Positions 8,664-19,499 of a DNA stretch of 64,000 nt are shown here, one piece after another; position 1 is the stretch's first letter; every line of letters begins with the position of its first letter. Source of the stretch: Paguma larvata (Eukaryota; Chordata; Mammalia; Carnivora; Viverridae). Location of the stretch: assembly GCA_030068075.1 (NCBI GenBank), contig CM057826.1, positions 109,037,746-109,101,745 of the forward strand, read 5' to 3'. Made by a program: the position numbers and the translations under genes. Below the pieces are notes generated by a model, which ran no database searches, was not told where the DNA came from, and worked only from the letters and a program-made list of their open reading frames with translations.

Positions 8664-10930
8664 TTTTTTTCTTTTTATTATTTTTATTTTACACTATAAA
8701 CAACAACAACCAGTAATATACTGCTTTTCTTCATATTCGTATGGATTTTAGGGAATTATTTCTTTTTCCCTTGAAGAAATACCCTGCAGACAAAAAAAGT
8801 AGTAGTATCATATTGCAAAAGCTATAAATTCCAGAAGTCAACAGCTTAAAGACAACCCCCAGAGTCAGGGAAGAAAACACATATTGTAAAAGATGAGACA
8901 AGCACATACAAGGACAACTAGCTAGGGGAAATCATTGTTTCAGTGCGACCTGACCTAAACAGTAGGTATTAAAAATTTTTTTTTTCCTTATGTTTATTTT
9001 TGAGAGAGAGACTGAGCATGTGCGGGGGAGGGGCAAAAGGAGAAAGGGAGACAGAGAATCTGGAGCAGGCTCCAGGTTTTGAGCTGTCAGCATAGAGCTT
9101 GACACAGAGCTCAAACCCACAAACCATGAGATCATGACCTAAGCCAAAGTCGGATGCTTAACCAACTGAGCCACCCAGGCACTCCTAACCAGTAAGTATT
9201 CTTTTTCTCCTTCCACCCACTGCTACCACATCAAAGGAATGATTTGGTCTAAGGTCCAAAGAACTCTTTTCAAATGACAAAAGAGATGGTTTGAGGAGAG
9301 GTGCATTAAGAAAGGTTCAAGTATGAAAAGGAATCATGCAAAGTCCGAAGTCAGGAAGAATCCACAGGGACAGGATCCCCAGAAAGATCAGTGTCTCACT
9401 ACTTCAACCAATTGCTTCCATTGGACTCATGAAAGAGTTTCGAAAACATTTAAGGTTTCAAATCAGCATATAGACTATGTCCCTATAAACCCTGTTGGGT
9501 TATTTTCCTGACTGGGTGATGATAAGCCTATGTCCTGAAGCAACGGAGGCAGATTCTGAGATTGCCAAAGTTAAAGTAAGGTGGAAATTGTGATCCTTCA
9601 AAATGAATTGGATTCCTAACTGCTTTTTCTCTTGATCTAGCAACTGCTTTCTTCCATTTTGCTACAGGTTATCTATTGTTGTAAGCTTGACATGAAAAGG
9701 TGAATAAGGAGTTGTATGGACTGTGCAGTCCTGAGAGTGCACCAGGTCTGGAAGTACAGTAGTAAGCACATGCTGTGTTCTCCTAATGGCCTGAACTTCT
9801 TCCTTCAGTCCCCAAAACCTATCCCTAAGGTTGGTTTGAAGTTTGTTTGCAATCCTGGTGGCTATTTACTATCATCCACAGTGGGACACAGTGAGGTTTT
9901 CAGTATTGCACAGGTATGAAATATCTGAGTTTAAAAAATAAAATCACAGTTTTGGGGTTGGGCTGATTTTCCAGTCCAGTTTTTGTAGTAGGCTGTGGCT
10001 ATGGCCATGGGTCTTCTCCTGAGGCTGTTGAGTGGGTGGGCACTGGAACCAGCACTGAGGTAGGAAATGTGCGGTAGGAACCCTACATATCAGGGCTCAG
10101 TGTCTGCAAATGGGCTATGAATGAAGAGCCGGCTGCCTCTCATAGGCAGGAGGGAGCCTGGGTGTGTGAAAGGCAGGATCTCAGACTCCTACTGGAGAAG
10201 CTGCTGGCCCAAGAAGCCAAAGCTGGAGGAGACCACACTCCTCTGCTTGATGTAATTAAAGGCATATTTCAGGCAGAACTGCTTGGTTTTCATGAGGTAA
10301 ACCAGGCAGATAGATGGTGGGTGAATGAGAGATCCCAGCCTCACAGTGGACCAGACCGTGCCTCCCCTTTCCCTGACATAGTCAGTGAAGCCTATTGCTT
10401 CTTGAAGTGAGAGCTGAAGTCAGCAGTGTAGCTGTCTTACACGGGATCCATTTGTACTGCAAATGGGTCATGCAGGACTCCAAGGTCCACTGTGAGACAT
10501 TTAGCAGAGCTATGATGTGCAAGTTGGCCAAGAACTCCTAGTTGGAGGCACTTCCAAGGTGGAGCAATTAAAGGATTTCAACTGGGATGCCCTGATCCTG
10601 GTCATAAGCTGGCACTGGTTTCCCACACTGGCTTATGAGGGCTTTTTTGGTTTCAACAATCTCTGGTGAAATGAGTTTTATATTCATGAAACACATAGGA
10701 TATTCCCATTCGAAAGCCTCCCATTCGCCTCTAAGGCAGTAGACCGGCAGGCCGGCGGGAAAGATGCCTGCGTCGTCGCTCTCCTCTAGCAGCTCCTAGT
10801 CTAGCACACGCCGCGCGCTGCAGCAGCAGCCGCGCATGCGCAAGCCGCCTCCACGGGCAGCACGCATCGTCGTCTGCGCGCTGACGTGTCTGACGCAGCA
10901 CCACCCAATCGAGGTTGACGGTGAGCTACA
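8664..10930 (-). pseudogene. DUSP5P: DUSP5 processed pseudogene (retrocopy)
   Basis: Reverse-strand translation reads through homology to dual-specificity phosphatase 5, a nuclear MAP-kinase phosphatase. Recognisable blocks in order are VNLDWVVLR (near 10910), a counterpart of KGGYETFYSEYPE (near 10700), ALISQCGKPV, EFLANLHI.ALLNVS, LVHCEAGIS, YLMKTKQFCLK and LIGHLQTLSPDM. The reading ends in the C-terminal tail near 9987. DUSP5 is about 384 residues long; this copy begins near residue 41, is intronless, and carries stops, frameshifts and deletions in the GC-rich exon-1-derived part. The catalytic signature HCxxGxxR reads HCEAGISH: Cys is at 10343-10345 and the Arg codon has become His at 10325-10327. 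The likely 3' UTR runs on to an AATAAA-bearing A-rich end (T-rich on plus, 8664-8690). The 7-mer ggctctg flanks the unit at 8657-8663 and 10931-10937 as a possible target duplication. A CAN-SINE sits inside the 3' UTR part. Confidence 0.88.
8971..9184 (-). mobile_element. CAN-SINE inside the DUSP5 retrocopy
   Basis: Full-length reverse copy, with head ending gactgagcc-type sequence (accaactgagccacccaggc). Imperfect 16-bp duplications lie at 8955-8970 (ctaaacagtaggtatt) and 9185-9200 (ctaaccagtaagtatt). It lies in the presumed 3' UTR of the retrocopy, so the retrocopy inserted first. Confidence 0.93.
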
Positions 10931-10937
10931 GGCTCTG

Positions 10938-12100
10938 GGTTTTTGGTCATGTGGTTTTGCTGGGTAGAGCCGTTGGATTATCCAGGTTGGGGTCTGCCTT
11001 CCCATATGAATGAGGTCTTTTCTGCCAGATGCCGTGGCTTTCTTTACTCTTAGGTGCACAAGTAAGTAGCTGGTGATCTGGTTCCTGTCAGGGAAGGAGT
11101 GTTCCAGAAGCTTCCTGGTAGCATTTCGTGGAGGTGGGAGTGGCGAGTCATGTAAACAACCACCTAAGTCTACTGATGCCCATAAGAATGGGCTCTGCCA
11201 GTCAGAGTGTCCACCCTCCCGTGTTCCTTCAAGGGCTGCCCCTACCTGCTCCTGGCTCCTCCAGGACTGTCGTCGCTTAAGTCAGACTTTTCTCCTTGAT
11301 GGTCCAGGATGATAAACTCCAGATGTGCGTGTACCACGTGAACTCATCCCTGATAGAAACGTATGGCTGCTTTGGAAATACTCTGGAGGCTCCCGCTGGC
11401 CCGCAGCCGCTCGGCTCTCAGGACTGCCCTGAGGGACCGGCATTAGTTCTCATGGTGGCAAGAGCGCTTTAGAGGGAGGGTGAAAATTGGTTTCGGTTTT
11501 CTTAGAGCATAGTCAGAAGGATGGGTTTATGGGAATGATGCTCGTCTCTCACATGGTGGAGGCCCCTGTACTGCTCTTCTCATCATCCCCCTCACTGAGG
11601 GGGAGCTGGGCTTTGTTCTGTCTGAATGTCTGAATATTGCCGTGCCCTAGATTGTGTGTGGGCCAGGGCTAGTGCCACCTTCGAGGTCAGTTAGGTGGGG
11701 AAGGAGGAGCTGGAATGGGTGTATGTTTGCCCTTGGTCAAACTCGTATCGTTGAACAGGTGTCTCATTGGGATGCAACCTTTTCCCCTGTCGTTGACCTT
11801 CTTTGTATCATCGGCCTGGCGCCGCTCCACAGCTGACCTGGACCTTGGATGTCAGTTCGTCTCCCTTTAGCATTCCTAGTCTCTTTGGAGTACTCTGTCA
11901 CAGGCTAGCTTGGGTATAGGACACCAAGGCCTTAGCTACTGGTCAATGTAAGGTGAGAGCCTAGGAATCTCTAGGTATGGAGGATGTGCTGGAGAATGAC
12001 CCTTGGTTGAGGGGTGAGCCTTTGGTCTCACAGAAGAGTTAAGTTTCCCCTCATTTAAGGAGCTTTCTGACTAATGGCTCCTTAACTTATATTGTTAGCT
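10938..12100. other. GC-richer unassigned segment
   Basis: This kilobase is clearly richer in G+C and in CpG than its surroundings, and no repeat family is recognisable. It has a good donor-like site (CACAA/GTAAGTA, GT at 11062) and several short frames, for example KLQMCVYHVNSSLIETYGCF near 11313-11375. After 12060 it passes into AT-rich sequence containing attattta-like motifs. It could be a second retro-derived segment with an AU-rich 3' end, or unique DNA. I cannot assign it. Confidence 0.3.
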
Positions 12101-12289
12101 TTTTAATTATTTAATATTTATAATAGTTATTTTAATTTTATTCATTGAATGAAACTGATGAGGTATGGAAAACATGTCAGTCTTATTTACTAAGCTTTTT
12201 AATTATCATTAATAACATTCTTTACCTATAGTACCAGGGTTGTGGTCAATTATGTTGGATATGTATCTCTTAGGCAAAACTAGCATAAA

Positions 12290-12575
12290 TAATATACTAT
12301 TCCACTTATATGAGGTACCTAGAATAGTCAGATTCGTAGACATGGAAAATATAATGGTCGTTGACAGGCCTGGGCAGAGCAGGGAGTAGCAAGAGACTGC
12401 TGAATTGGTAGTAGAATTTCATTTCAGGATGATGAAGAGTTCTGGAGATGGAAGCTGGTAATAGTAGCACAATAATTTGAACATACTTAATGCCACAGAA
12501 CTGTGCATTTAAAAATGGTTAAGATGGTATATTTTACTTAGTCTATTTACCACAATTAAAAAATATATATCTTAA
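12290..12575 (+). repeat. L1 3' UTR fragment
   Basis: Forward-strand order: ccacttatatgaggtaccta, gttctggagatggaagctgg, aatgccacagaactgtgcat, aaaaatggttaagatggtat, ending in a decayed A-rich tail. This is the 3' end of an old L1M-type element. Confidence 0.75.
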
Positions 12576-12579
12576 AAAA

Positions 12580-12760
12580 AGCAAAATTGATATCGTTAGG
12601 ATAGTAGTTACTGTTAGCTGGCAATAGTGACCACAGGAGAGAATGAAGGGAGCTCCTATAGGTGTGGAGAATGTTCTTAATTTGGGTGGTGGTCCCATGG
12701 TTATGTTCAGTTTATGAAAGGTCATCAAACTGTATACTGACATGCTCTTGTGTCTGAATA
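12580..12760 (+). repeat. L1 3' UTR fragment, second and older
   Basis: A second forward 3'-end-like piece reads ttaatttgggtggtggtccc, then aaaggtcatcaaactgtata. It matches the gatctgggtggtggttacatgg-type 3' UTR of older L1 families. It directly abuts the preceding fragment. Confidence 0.5.
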
Positions 12761-12829
12761 CTACAGTGCAAAGTTATCGTGGAAGAAAAAGAAAGCAACG
12801 TCAAGTTGTAAAGTGGTTTAATTTGTGCT

Positions 12830-12960
12830 AGATTACACTACTAGTGCCATGTGTAAGGCACTCTCCTGCTCAGCTCTGTTACAATACTCTGAGGGAGTGC
12901 TGCTTTATGAATGGAAATTGAGGAACGGCGGTTTCCAGGGAAAAAAATAATCATTTACAA
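12830..12960 (-). repeat. Possible MIR fragment
   Basis: The strings caatactctgagggagtgct and ggaaattgaggaacgg resemble the reverse complement of the MIR 3' half and core. The match is short and diverged. Confidence 0.35.
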
Positions 12961-12969
12961 GTTTGTAGT

Positions 12970-14890
12970 AGGAGATCTCAAATATCTCACATCTTCCGAG
13001 TGTACATCTCTAAGGGTACCTTCTCTTGCCTACTCAGTTTAAAGTTTTTCAGTCTTTAAAGTAGAACCTGTAATTCTTAAATAGGACCTGGTGTTAAATT
13101 AACATGTGTCTTAACCAGAAGGAAAAAAAAATCTCCAATTTAAACTAAACATAAACTTTCTCACTCAAGTAAATTTCAGGGTAAGTTGGGATCATAGGAT
13201 GATCTTCTAACTCTAGATAGTTCAAAAGCAATCATGACAGTCTTTTTTTTTTTATCTAACCGATTAAAAAATTTTATAATGCTTTTAAAATTTTTTAGAG
13301 GGCAGGGATCAAACTAGGAACTCATTTGGAAAGAAAATCATTCTCAAAGAATATTTCAGAGATATTTGGGAAAATGTACATTTAAAAATGCACACAGTAT
13401 ACAATTTTGTATTAAAATTTCCTATTCTTTCTTGTATTAAAATACCCGATTTATTTTAGAGGAAGGAGAAACATTCTGATAAGTCTTTGCCTCTAGATTC
13501 TGTTTTCCTATGTCTGTCTGCTGTCCTCACCCTTCTATTTCCATATTCCTCTGAGGCATGTTTGTCCTTCCCTGATTTGTTTTACTGAGCTTTGCAACAG
13601 TACCACATCTACCTTTAGTCTGAGCCACATCCAGTTATCTCCGGCTGGCTGGTCAGAACTCAGAGCAGCCGTGGGTGGGATCCTTCTGCAGTACAGACAG
13701 GCATGTACCCTGGCTGGCTGCTCTGGGCCTTGTTCTCTGTCATACCCCATCAGATTTTTGAGACTGCATCTTGCCCCAGGGATTGGGTCTGGTTAAAATA
13801 AACTGTTCAAAACACTCGCTCATAGAGTTGTTATCTGGGGAGGTTGGGAAAGAAGGCAAAGGAGAATCATTTTGAAAACGATAAAGAAAAGCAGTACAGG
13901 AAATGGGTAAGAGACAGGGACAGAGGTTAGTTCTTATCTCAGCCAAACTGGTGCGTCTTGCTCTGTATCTTCTAAAATATCTTCTTTGACCAGCACTTTG
14001 TAGGATGTCTGCTGGTAACTGCTGCTTATTTCACAATCCTGAATTCAAGGGTGCCCATCAGAGAAGAATACAGTCTCTATTGAAAAGACTCGCACATGAA
14101 GCTCATTGTGCTATCCCCTAATTTTAGCTTGAATTCAGGCATGCTAACATATTTTAAATGGGGGAACTGTGTGCAACCTCACTCACTGCAGACAAGCTAT
14201 TCTCCTGCTATGTGGAAACCTCCCATTTCTCTTCCCTACTGTGTCTTTGGTCAACAGTTATAAACTTTCTCAGACAGCTGGTTGTATATTAAGGTCTATT
14301 TATAACAGTCAACGGACAACTGCTTGTTTATGGGGAATCATGGCAATTTTTGCTTAGGAAGGACAATTGGGGCATTTCTTCTGTCGTGGAGCGGGTTCAG
14401 CCGCTGGACTCCACAAACATTGCCTTGCTTGTCTTCTTACATTCTGTGGACTGAGGTTACCCTGGGTGCTAATGATGAATTCAAACCCGGCATAGACTGC
14501 TGTTCTTCAGTCAAGGTTCTTGGGGACTAGACAATGGAAAACATGAAACAATTATACTTTGTGAGGAATAAGGAAGTACAAAAGTACCCAGAGTTGTGAG
14601 GAACAGCATACCATACTCAAAATCTGAGTACAGTTCATAAAAATGTAGATCCCTCCCCAAACCACTTGCCACTCCCATGACTCTACTTAAAACAAGACCA
14701 TATAATAACTTGTTAGCATGGGAAAAAAAATTTAAAATAAAAACTGTCTATTCTAGTGGGTCTTGGGGTGCTATTTTTCAGATTTTTTTTTTACTAGAAT
14801 ATAATACAAAACTAAAATCTGGTCATGAATGGGTGGTGAAATAAATATGTGAACAGGAAAAAATCTGTTTGAATTCCTAGAGAATGTCTT
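12970..14890. other. Unassigned, largely repeat-free stretch
   Basis: I recognise no gene, RNA or repeat family here. Reading frames are short and unconvincing. Homopolymer T runs occur at 13242-13251 and 14785-14794. Confidence 0.5.
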
Positions 14891-14904
14891 GCATAATGTT
14901 TTTT

Positions 14905-15154
14905 ATTTTTTTTTTATTTTTTATTTTTTTTATTTAAAAAAAATTTTTTTTTACATTTATTTATTTTTGAGAGACATAGAGATAGAGTATGAGTGAGGGA
15001 AGGGCAGAGCGAGAGAGGGAGACAGAATCTGAAGCAGGCTCCAGGCTCTGAGCCGTCAGCACAGAGCCCGACGTGGGGCTCGAACTCACAGACCGCGAGA
15101 TCATGACCTGAGCCGAAGTCGGCCGCTCAACCGACTGAGCCACCCAGGCGCCCC
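14905..15154 (-). mobile_element. CAN-SINE, low divergence
   Basis: Full-length reverse copy with a long T/A-rich tail (14905-14955). CpG sites are well kept: cccgacgtggggctcgaact, gaccgcgagatcatgacc, cgaagtcggccgctcaaccg. A perfect 15-bp duplication, gcataatgtttttta, begins at 14891 and 15155. Preserved CpGs and perfect flanks suggest a recent insertion. Confidence 0.97.
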
Positions 15155-15225
15155 GCATAATGTTTTTTAAAACTGGCTCTAACTTTAATGTGATGACTTT
15201 GCCTCCTTCCCCAATTAAAACATTT

Positions 15226-15244
15226 TTTAAAATGTTTAGTTATT

Positions 15245-15276
<32 letters not shown>

Positions 15277-15419
15277 CATGAATGGGGGAGGGACAGAGAG
15301 AGAGAGGGAGACACAGAATCTGAAGCAGGCTCCAGGCTCTGAGGTTCGAATCCAGGAACTGCGAGGTGATGATCTGAGCTGACGTCAGACGCTTAACCGA
15401 CTGAGCCACCCAAGCACCC
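15226..15419 (-). mobile_element. CAN-SINE with internal deletion and (GA)n
   Basis: Reverse copy. The GA stretch after the tail has grown to about 14 dinucleotides (15249-15276). The body goes from caggctctgag straight to gttcgaatccaggaact, missing the gctgtcagcacagagcccga section. The head ends gactgagccacccaagcacc. Confidence 0.92.
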
Positions 15420-15485
15420 CCCCTCCAGTTTTTTAATGGAACAGGTAATGATATTTAATTTTAAAATAGCATATATTCAGTGTTT

Positions 15486-15696
15486 TTTTTTTTAATGTTT
15501 ATTTATTTTCGAGGCAGAGAGAGACAGAGCATGAGTGGGGGAGGGGCAGAGAGGGAGGGAGACACAGAATGTGAAGCAGGCTCCAGGCTCTGAGCTGACA
15601 GCACAGAGCCCGACGCGGGGCTCGAACTCACAGACCGCGAGATCATGACCTGAGCCGAAGTCGGACGCCTAACCGACTGAGCCACCCAGGCGCCCC
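15486..15696 (-). mobile_element. CAN-SINE, low divergence
   Basis: Near-consensus reverse copy with nearly all CpGs present (cccgacgcggggctcgaact, cagaccgcgagatcatgacc, gtcggacgcctaaccgactg). The target duplication tcagtgttt lies at 15477-15485 and 15697-15705. With the copy at 14905 it is among the youngest insertions in the window. Confidence 0.97.
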
Positions 15697-16016
15697 TCAG
15701 TGTTTAAGAAAACAGAAAAAAATTAAAATGGACTATATCCTCACTGCCCAGGTGATACTTGTTTTATTAAAAAGAAACTGGCACTAGTATATGGTTAGGA
15801 AGCTCAATTGGACAGCTTTAAATTGAACATGAAATTAAAACCAACATAACTGTTCATGATTATCAGTCCTGGAAAAAGTTGTGCATGGGTATCTTACACA
15901 CATGCAGTTACATTTGTACCCATGGAGAAGTGTTAAACTAGTTTATTTAAATACTAAAATGAACCTTGTCCACCTTTTTATTGACTGATTCTGATTTCAA
16001 TTTATTCTACCTCGTC

Positions 16017-16405
16017 TGTAAAACTGACTATATCCCACTCATTTTATAGTGTGTTTTCCAGAAGATGATAATAATTATAATAAACATGGTTTTGATGACT
16101 TTTTATAGTGAAAAAGTTATATGACTTTTTCTTTTTTAACTATAAAAAGTCATATAACTTATAGATTAGGATTTCGAAATTCTCAGGGTCAGTCAGTTAT
16201 CCCTGACTATATCCCTGTAAAACTGACTATATCCCACTCATTTTATAGTGTCTTTTCCAAAAGGTGATAATAATTACAATAAACATGGTTTTGATGACTT
16301 TTTATAGTGAAAAAGTTATATGACTTTTTTCTTTTTTTAACTATAAAAAGTCATATAACTTATGGATTAGGATTTCAAAATTCTCAGGGTCAGTCATTTA
16401 TCCCT
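16017..16405. repeat. 199-bp tandem duplication carrying hairpins
   Basis: Two consecutive units, 16017-16215 and 16216 to about 16405, start tgtaaaactgactatatccc and differ at only a few positions. Each contains an inverted repeat with 17-bp arms, aagttatatgacttttt and its exact complement, at 16114-16130/16144-16160 and 16313-16329/16345-16361, separated by a 13-15-bp loop. A further partial copy of the stem (gatgactttttatagt) lies just upstream in each unit. I do not recognise a repeat family; a decayed palindromic DNA transposon is one possibility. Confidence 0.93.
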
Positions 16406-16409
16406 AAAT

Positions 16410-17240
16410 GACTAGTTATCCCAGTTTAGATGCCTTTGTTTAATTTAGTAACATTTTGAACTGTTTAACTGCTTTTTCTGTGTATATATTTATTTATTTT
16501 TTTGAAGACCAGTTTGGACAAGAAGTGGCCTTGTGTTGCTGAAACAATTTGTTCTTAATTCTGTATTCTTCTGGGATTCCTTGTGAGAAACAGCAAGGTA
16601 AACCCTGTCCATTTTGTTTAGTAATGCCTCTTTGAGATTTGGTTCTTGTGCATTTTTCTTTCCGTCTCTGCAGCAAAAGGTAAATTAATAATGAGGTGCG
16701 CATGAATCAAGCCAAAGTCCTTTCAAGAGGAGACTGTACAGCAATATCATGGTTTCAGTTCTTACATTCTGCTTAAAGTCTCAGATTCTTCTTGGATGCA
16801 AAACTGCAACAGTAGAGGTTGGAATCGGTTTCAGGTACTTCAGACAAGATCATCAGTCTTGTTCTTGGTTGTCACCAGAAGCAAAGGGTGAAGTTTGAGC
16901 TACTTAAAGCTTTTCTTGTGGCCACATAATTGTTAAATTGTCAAATATGGGGAGAGAGAATAGTCATTTCATCTCAAAAGTCGTTTTCTCTGGATTTGTC
17001 AGTGAAAAGTAGTGCAAGTCTTACATTGACTCATGTCTCTGTGAGCTATTTGCAGTGGAGACAAACAGGTAAAATGGGAAGATAAAGATTTAAATAGGTT
17101 AAAAGAAGTATTTTCAGAATTGTATTCCACATGTGAGTATACAACAAGAATAAGGGAGTAGTCAGTAGAAAGAACAGTGGCATATCATTTAAAGCAAAAA
17201 CCTCAGATATTATGTCAGTTTGGGGCCATATGTTAATACG
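16410..17240. other. Unassigned sequence
   Basis: I see no gene, RNA or confident repeat in this stretch. Confidence 0.5.
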
Positions 17241-17241
17241 T

Positions 17242-17272
<31 letters not shown>
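17241..17272. repeat. (TTTTG)n simple repeat
   Basis: About five TTTTG units follow a T6 run. Confidence 0.95.
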
Positions 17273-17347
17273 AACGGGTGAACAAAATCAGTGTGGTTTT
17301 CCTTTTAGCAGTCAAGATCTGAGATGTTTAAGAACTGAACACTTTTT

Positions 17348-17549
17348 TTTTTTTTTGAAAGAGAGAGAGGGACAGAGCATGAGCAGGGGAAGGGCAGAGA
17401 GAGAGGGAGACACAGAATCTGAACTGAAGCAGGCTCCAAGCTCTGAGCTTTGTCAGCACAGAGCCCGATGCGGGGCCCGAACCCATGAGCGAGATCATGA
17501 CCTGAGCCGAAGTCGGATGCTCAACCGACTGAGCCACCCCAGGTGCCTT
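17348..17549 (-). mobile_element. CAN-SINE
   Basis: Reverse copy with a six-base insertion in the body (gaatctgaactgaagcaggc) and an extra base in the head (gagccaccccaggtgcc). A 17-bp duplication, agaactgaacacttttt and agaactgagcacttttt, lies at 17331-17347 and 17550-17566 with one mismatch. Confidence 0.95.
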
Positions 17550-17766
17550 AGAACTGAGCACTTTTTGAGCAATAAGATTCATGTAATAAAAGTCTTTCAC
17601 AGACTATGTAATGTAACTTTTAGAAAACAGAAGCTACAACTTCTTGTTGTCATTTGGTCCCCAAAATAAAGATAACCCTGTATCCAGAAGAACACACTCA
17701 GCAAAATTCCCCTCAGGCAATTTTGGGGCAGGAGGGGTCTAGACCAGTTTTCCTTTTTTTATTCTT

Positions 17767-17950
17767 CATTTTATTTTATTTTTTTTTATTTTTAAGAGAG
17801 AGAAAGTGCGAGTCAGGGACAGGCAGCGAGAGGGAAAGAGGGAGAATCCCAAGCAGGCTCCACGATGTGGGGCTCAAACCCACAAACTATGAGATCATGA
17901 CCTGAACTGAAGTCAGTTGCTTAAAGCAACTGAGCCAACTAAGGAGCCCC
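17767..17950 (-). mobile_element. CAN-SINE, older subtype
   Basis: Reverse copy with body aatcccaagcaggctccacg and a short middle, and a diverged head (aactgagccaactaaggagc). The target duplication is 16 bp with one mismatch: tccttttttt + attctt at 17751-17766 and tcctttcttt + attctt at 17951-17966. Confidence 0.92.
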
Positions 17951-18030
17951 TCCTTTCTTTATTCTTAAAAATCATTTACAGGATTGGTTCCCAGGAACAG
18001 TGAATGGTAATTGTGAGCATCCTTTTTCCT

Positions 18031-18046
18031 GTTGTTGTTGTTGTTG
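18031..18046. repeat. (GTT)n short simple repeat
   Basis: Five GTT units lie in otherwise unassigned sequence that extends from 17967 to 18468. Confidence 0.9.
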
Positions 18047-18478
18047 ATCGTCCTCACTCTTTTTTTGTTGTTGAAACTGCAGAAAGAGAGGCTTCCCAAA
18101 CTCACTGAAACAAAGGAATGGAGCATGCTTTCACGAAAACTCTCTAGGAAGCTTTCAGGTGAGGGGGAGGGAAGTGGATCATCCAGGAAAGTGACTTAAG
18201 GTCTTTTGTGGCAGAGCAGAGAATCCCAGAGAGAGGAAGAGCAAGCCTAGGAAAAGAGCTATAGGTGCTGCTGGATGGAGTAGAAATTCTGGGGAGCTGG
18301 GGGGATGGAGAAACCACTTGAGAGTCTATTCAGAAGCAGTGGATGCTCCTGGCACCGTTTAGTGCAGTGCTTCTCCATGCTGGCTCAGTTGGACTGAGCT
18401 GGGCTTGGAGCTGCTCAGATGCAGTACATTAGAACCTCCCTGTGTATGGAGGTTTGCTGTATTTAAAGTCCTGTCCAG

Positions 18479-18748
18479 ATACCATATGTTTCCACACATA
18501 GGTGGATTTTGAGAGACTTAGCAAAAACCATCGGGGAGGGGAAGAAGGGAAAGGAAAAAAAGACATAGAGAGGGAGGGAGATAAAACATAAGAGACTCTC
18601 AAAGACTAAGAACAAACTGAGGGTGAGGGAGGTGGGGGAGGGGGGAGAGGGGGTGACAGGCATTAAAGAGGGCATGTGTTGGGATGAACACTGGGTGTTA
18701 TATGGAAACCAATTTGAAAATAAACTATAAAAAATAAATAAAATAAAA
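18479..18748 (+). mobile_element. Young L1, 3' end only (5'-truncated)
   Basis: Forward copy of the felid-type L1 3' UTR: taggtggattttgagagact, an A/G-rich tract, cataagagactctcaaagac, aacactgggtgttatatgga, then an A-rich tail. A 10-bp duplication, tcctgtccag, flanks it at 18469-18478 and 18749-18758. The same 3' UTR is present, inverted and about 80 bp longer, at 54572-54921. It contains no coding part. Confidence 0.93.
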
Positions 18749-18944
18749 TCCTGTCCAGGTAATTGTAATGTGCAAACATGAAATCAACTTCTGATCACGG
18801 AAATAACATGTAGGGTTTGAGGGAGTGACTATTCCAGAAAAGATTTTGTAAATTCTAACATGGAAAGACTCTTAGGTGTTAACCTTGGGTAACACTTGAG
18901 GTAATGCCTACTTTGTGGAGTTGTTGGGAAGATTATCCTTGTGG

Positions 18945-19160
18945 TTGAGCTCAGAAGTTTGTAATTAAATACACTGGATTCAAGTCTAATTACCAGTTAT
19001 GTGTTCTTAGGCAAGTTGCTTAATTCCCTTAAGCCTCTGTTTCCCCATTTGTAAAATGGGGGCAAAAAATACTTGTTGGTGGCATTTAGTTCTATAGCTG
19101 CCCTGAGCATGCTACTTGACGTATGGAGAGCATGTAGAAATTGTAGCTACTCTTTCCCTC
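18945..19160 (+). repeat. MIR SINE
   Basis: The string ttcttaggcaagttgcttaa, then tctgtttccccatttgtaaa and atgggggcaaaaaatacttg, match the MIR core. The 3' part is diverged. Confidence 0.75.
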
Positions 19161-19499
19161 CCCTCCTCCTCTTACTGTTACTCTTATTATATCTAATGCC
19201 TAACAGAATGTATAAAAAGCTAAATGTTAAACCTTTCAATTTCTAAACTCTTTTGGTTAATGCTCATCATGGGATAGTAACAGACTGTAGAACATTATTT
19301 ATATGATAAGCATATATGTGATATGGATATAAGGTATAATGTCTGCTGCCTATTGGGTTATTTTTTTTCTTTTTATTGATGTGGACAGAATAGTGTAAAG
19401 ACTAAATGCTGTTTGTCTGGGTGAGGTTCAAACCAGATCAAATGTGACGGCCCTTTCTGGGAAAAGAGAATTATGACATCACCACCACTTAGATAATAA

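Noticed and set aside
10717..10929. CpG island promoter of a real gene
   Set aside because: The CpG-dense sequence is better explained by the first-exon part of the DUSP5 retrocopy.
14961..15685. Repeated short frames beginning MAQSV or similar with TSAQVMISR, at many places
   Set aside because: They are antisense or sense readings of CAN-SINE heads; the shared peptide is a by-product of the repeat, not a gene family.
16017..16405. CRISPR-like array
   Set aside because: Only two units of about 199 bp with no short direct repeats and spacers, in mammalian DNA.
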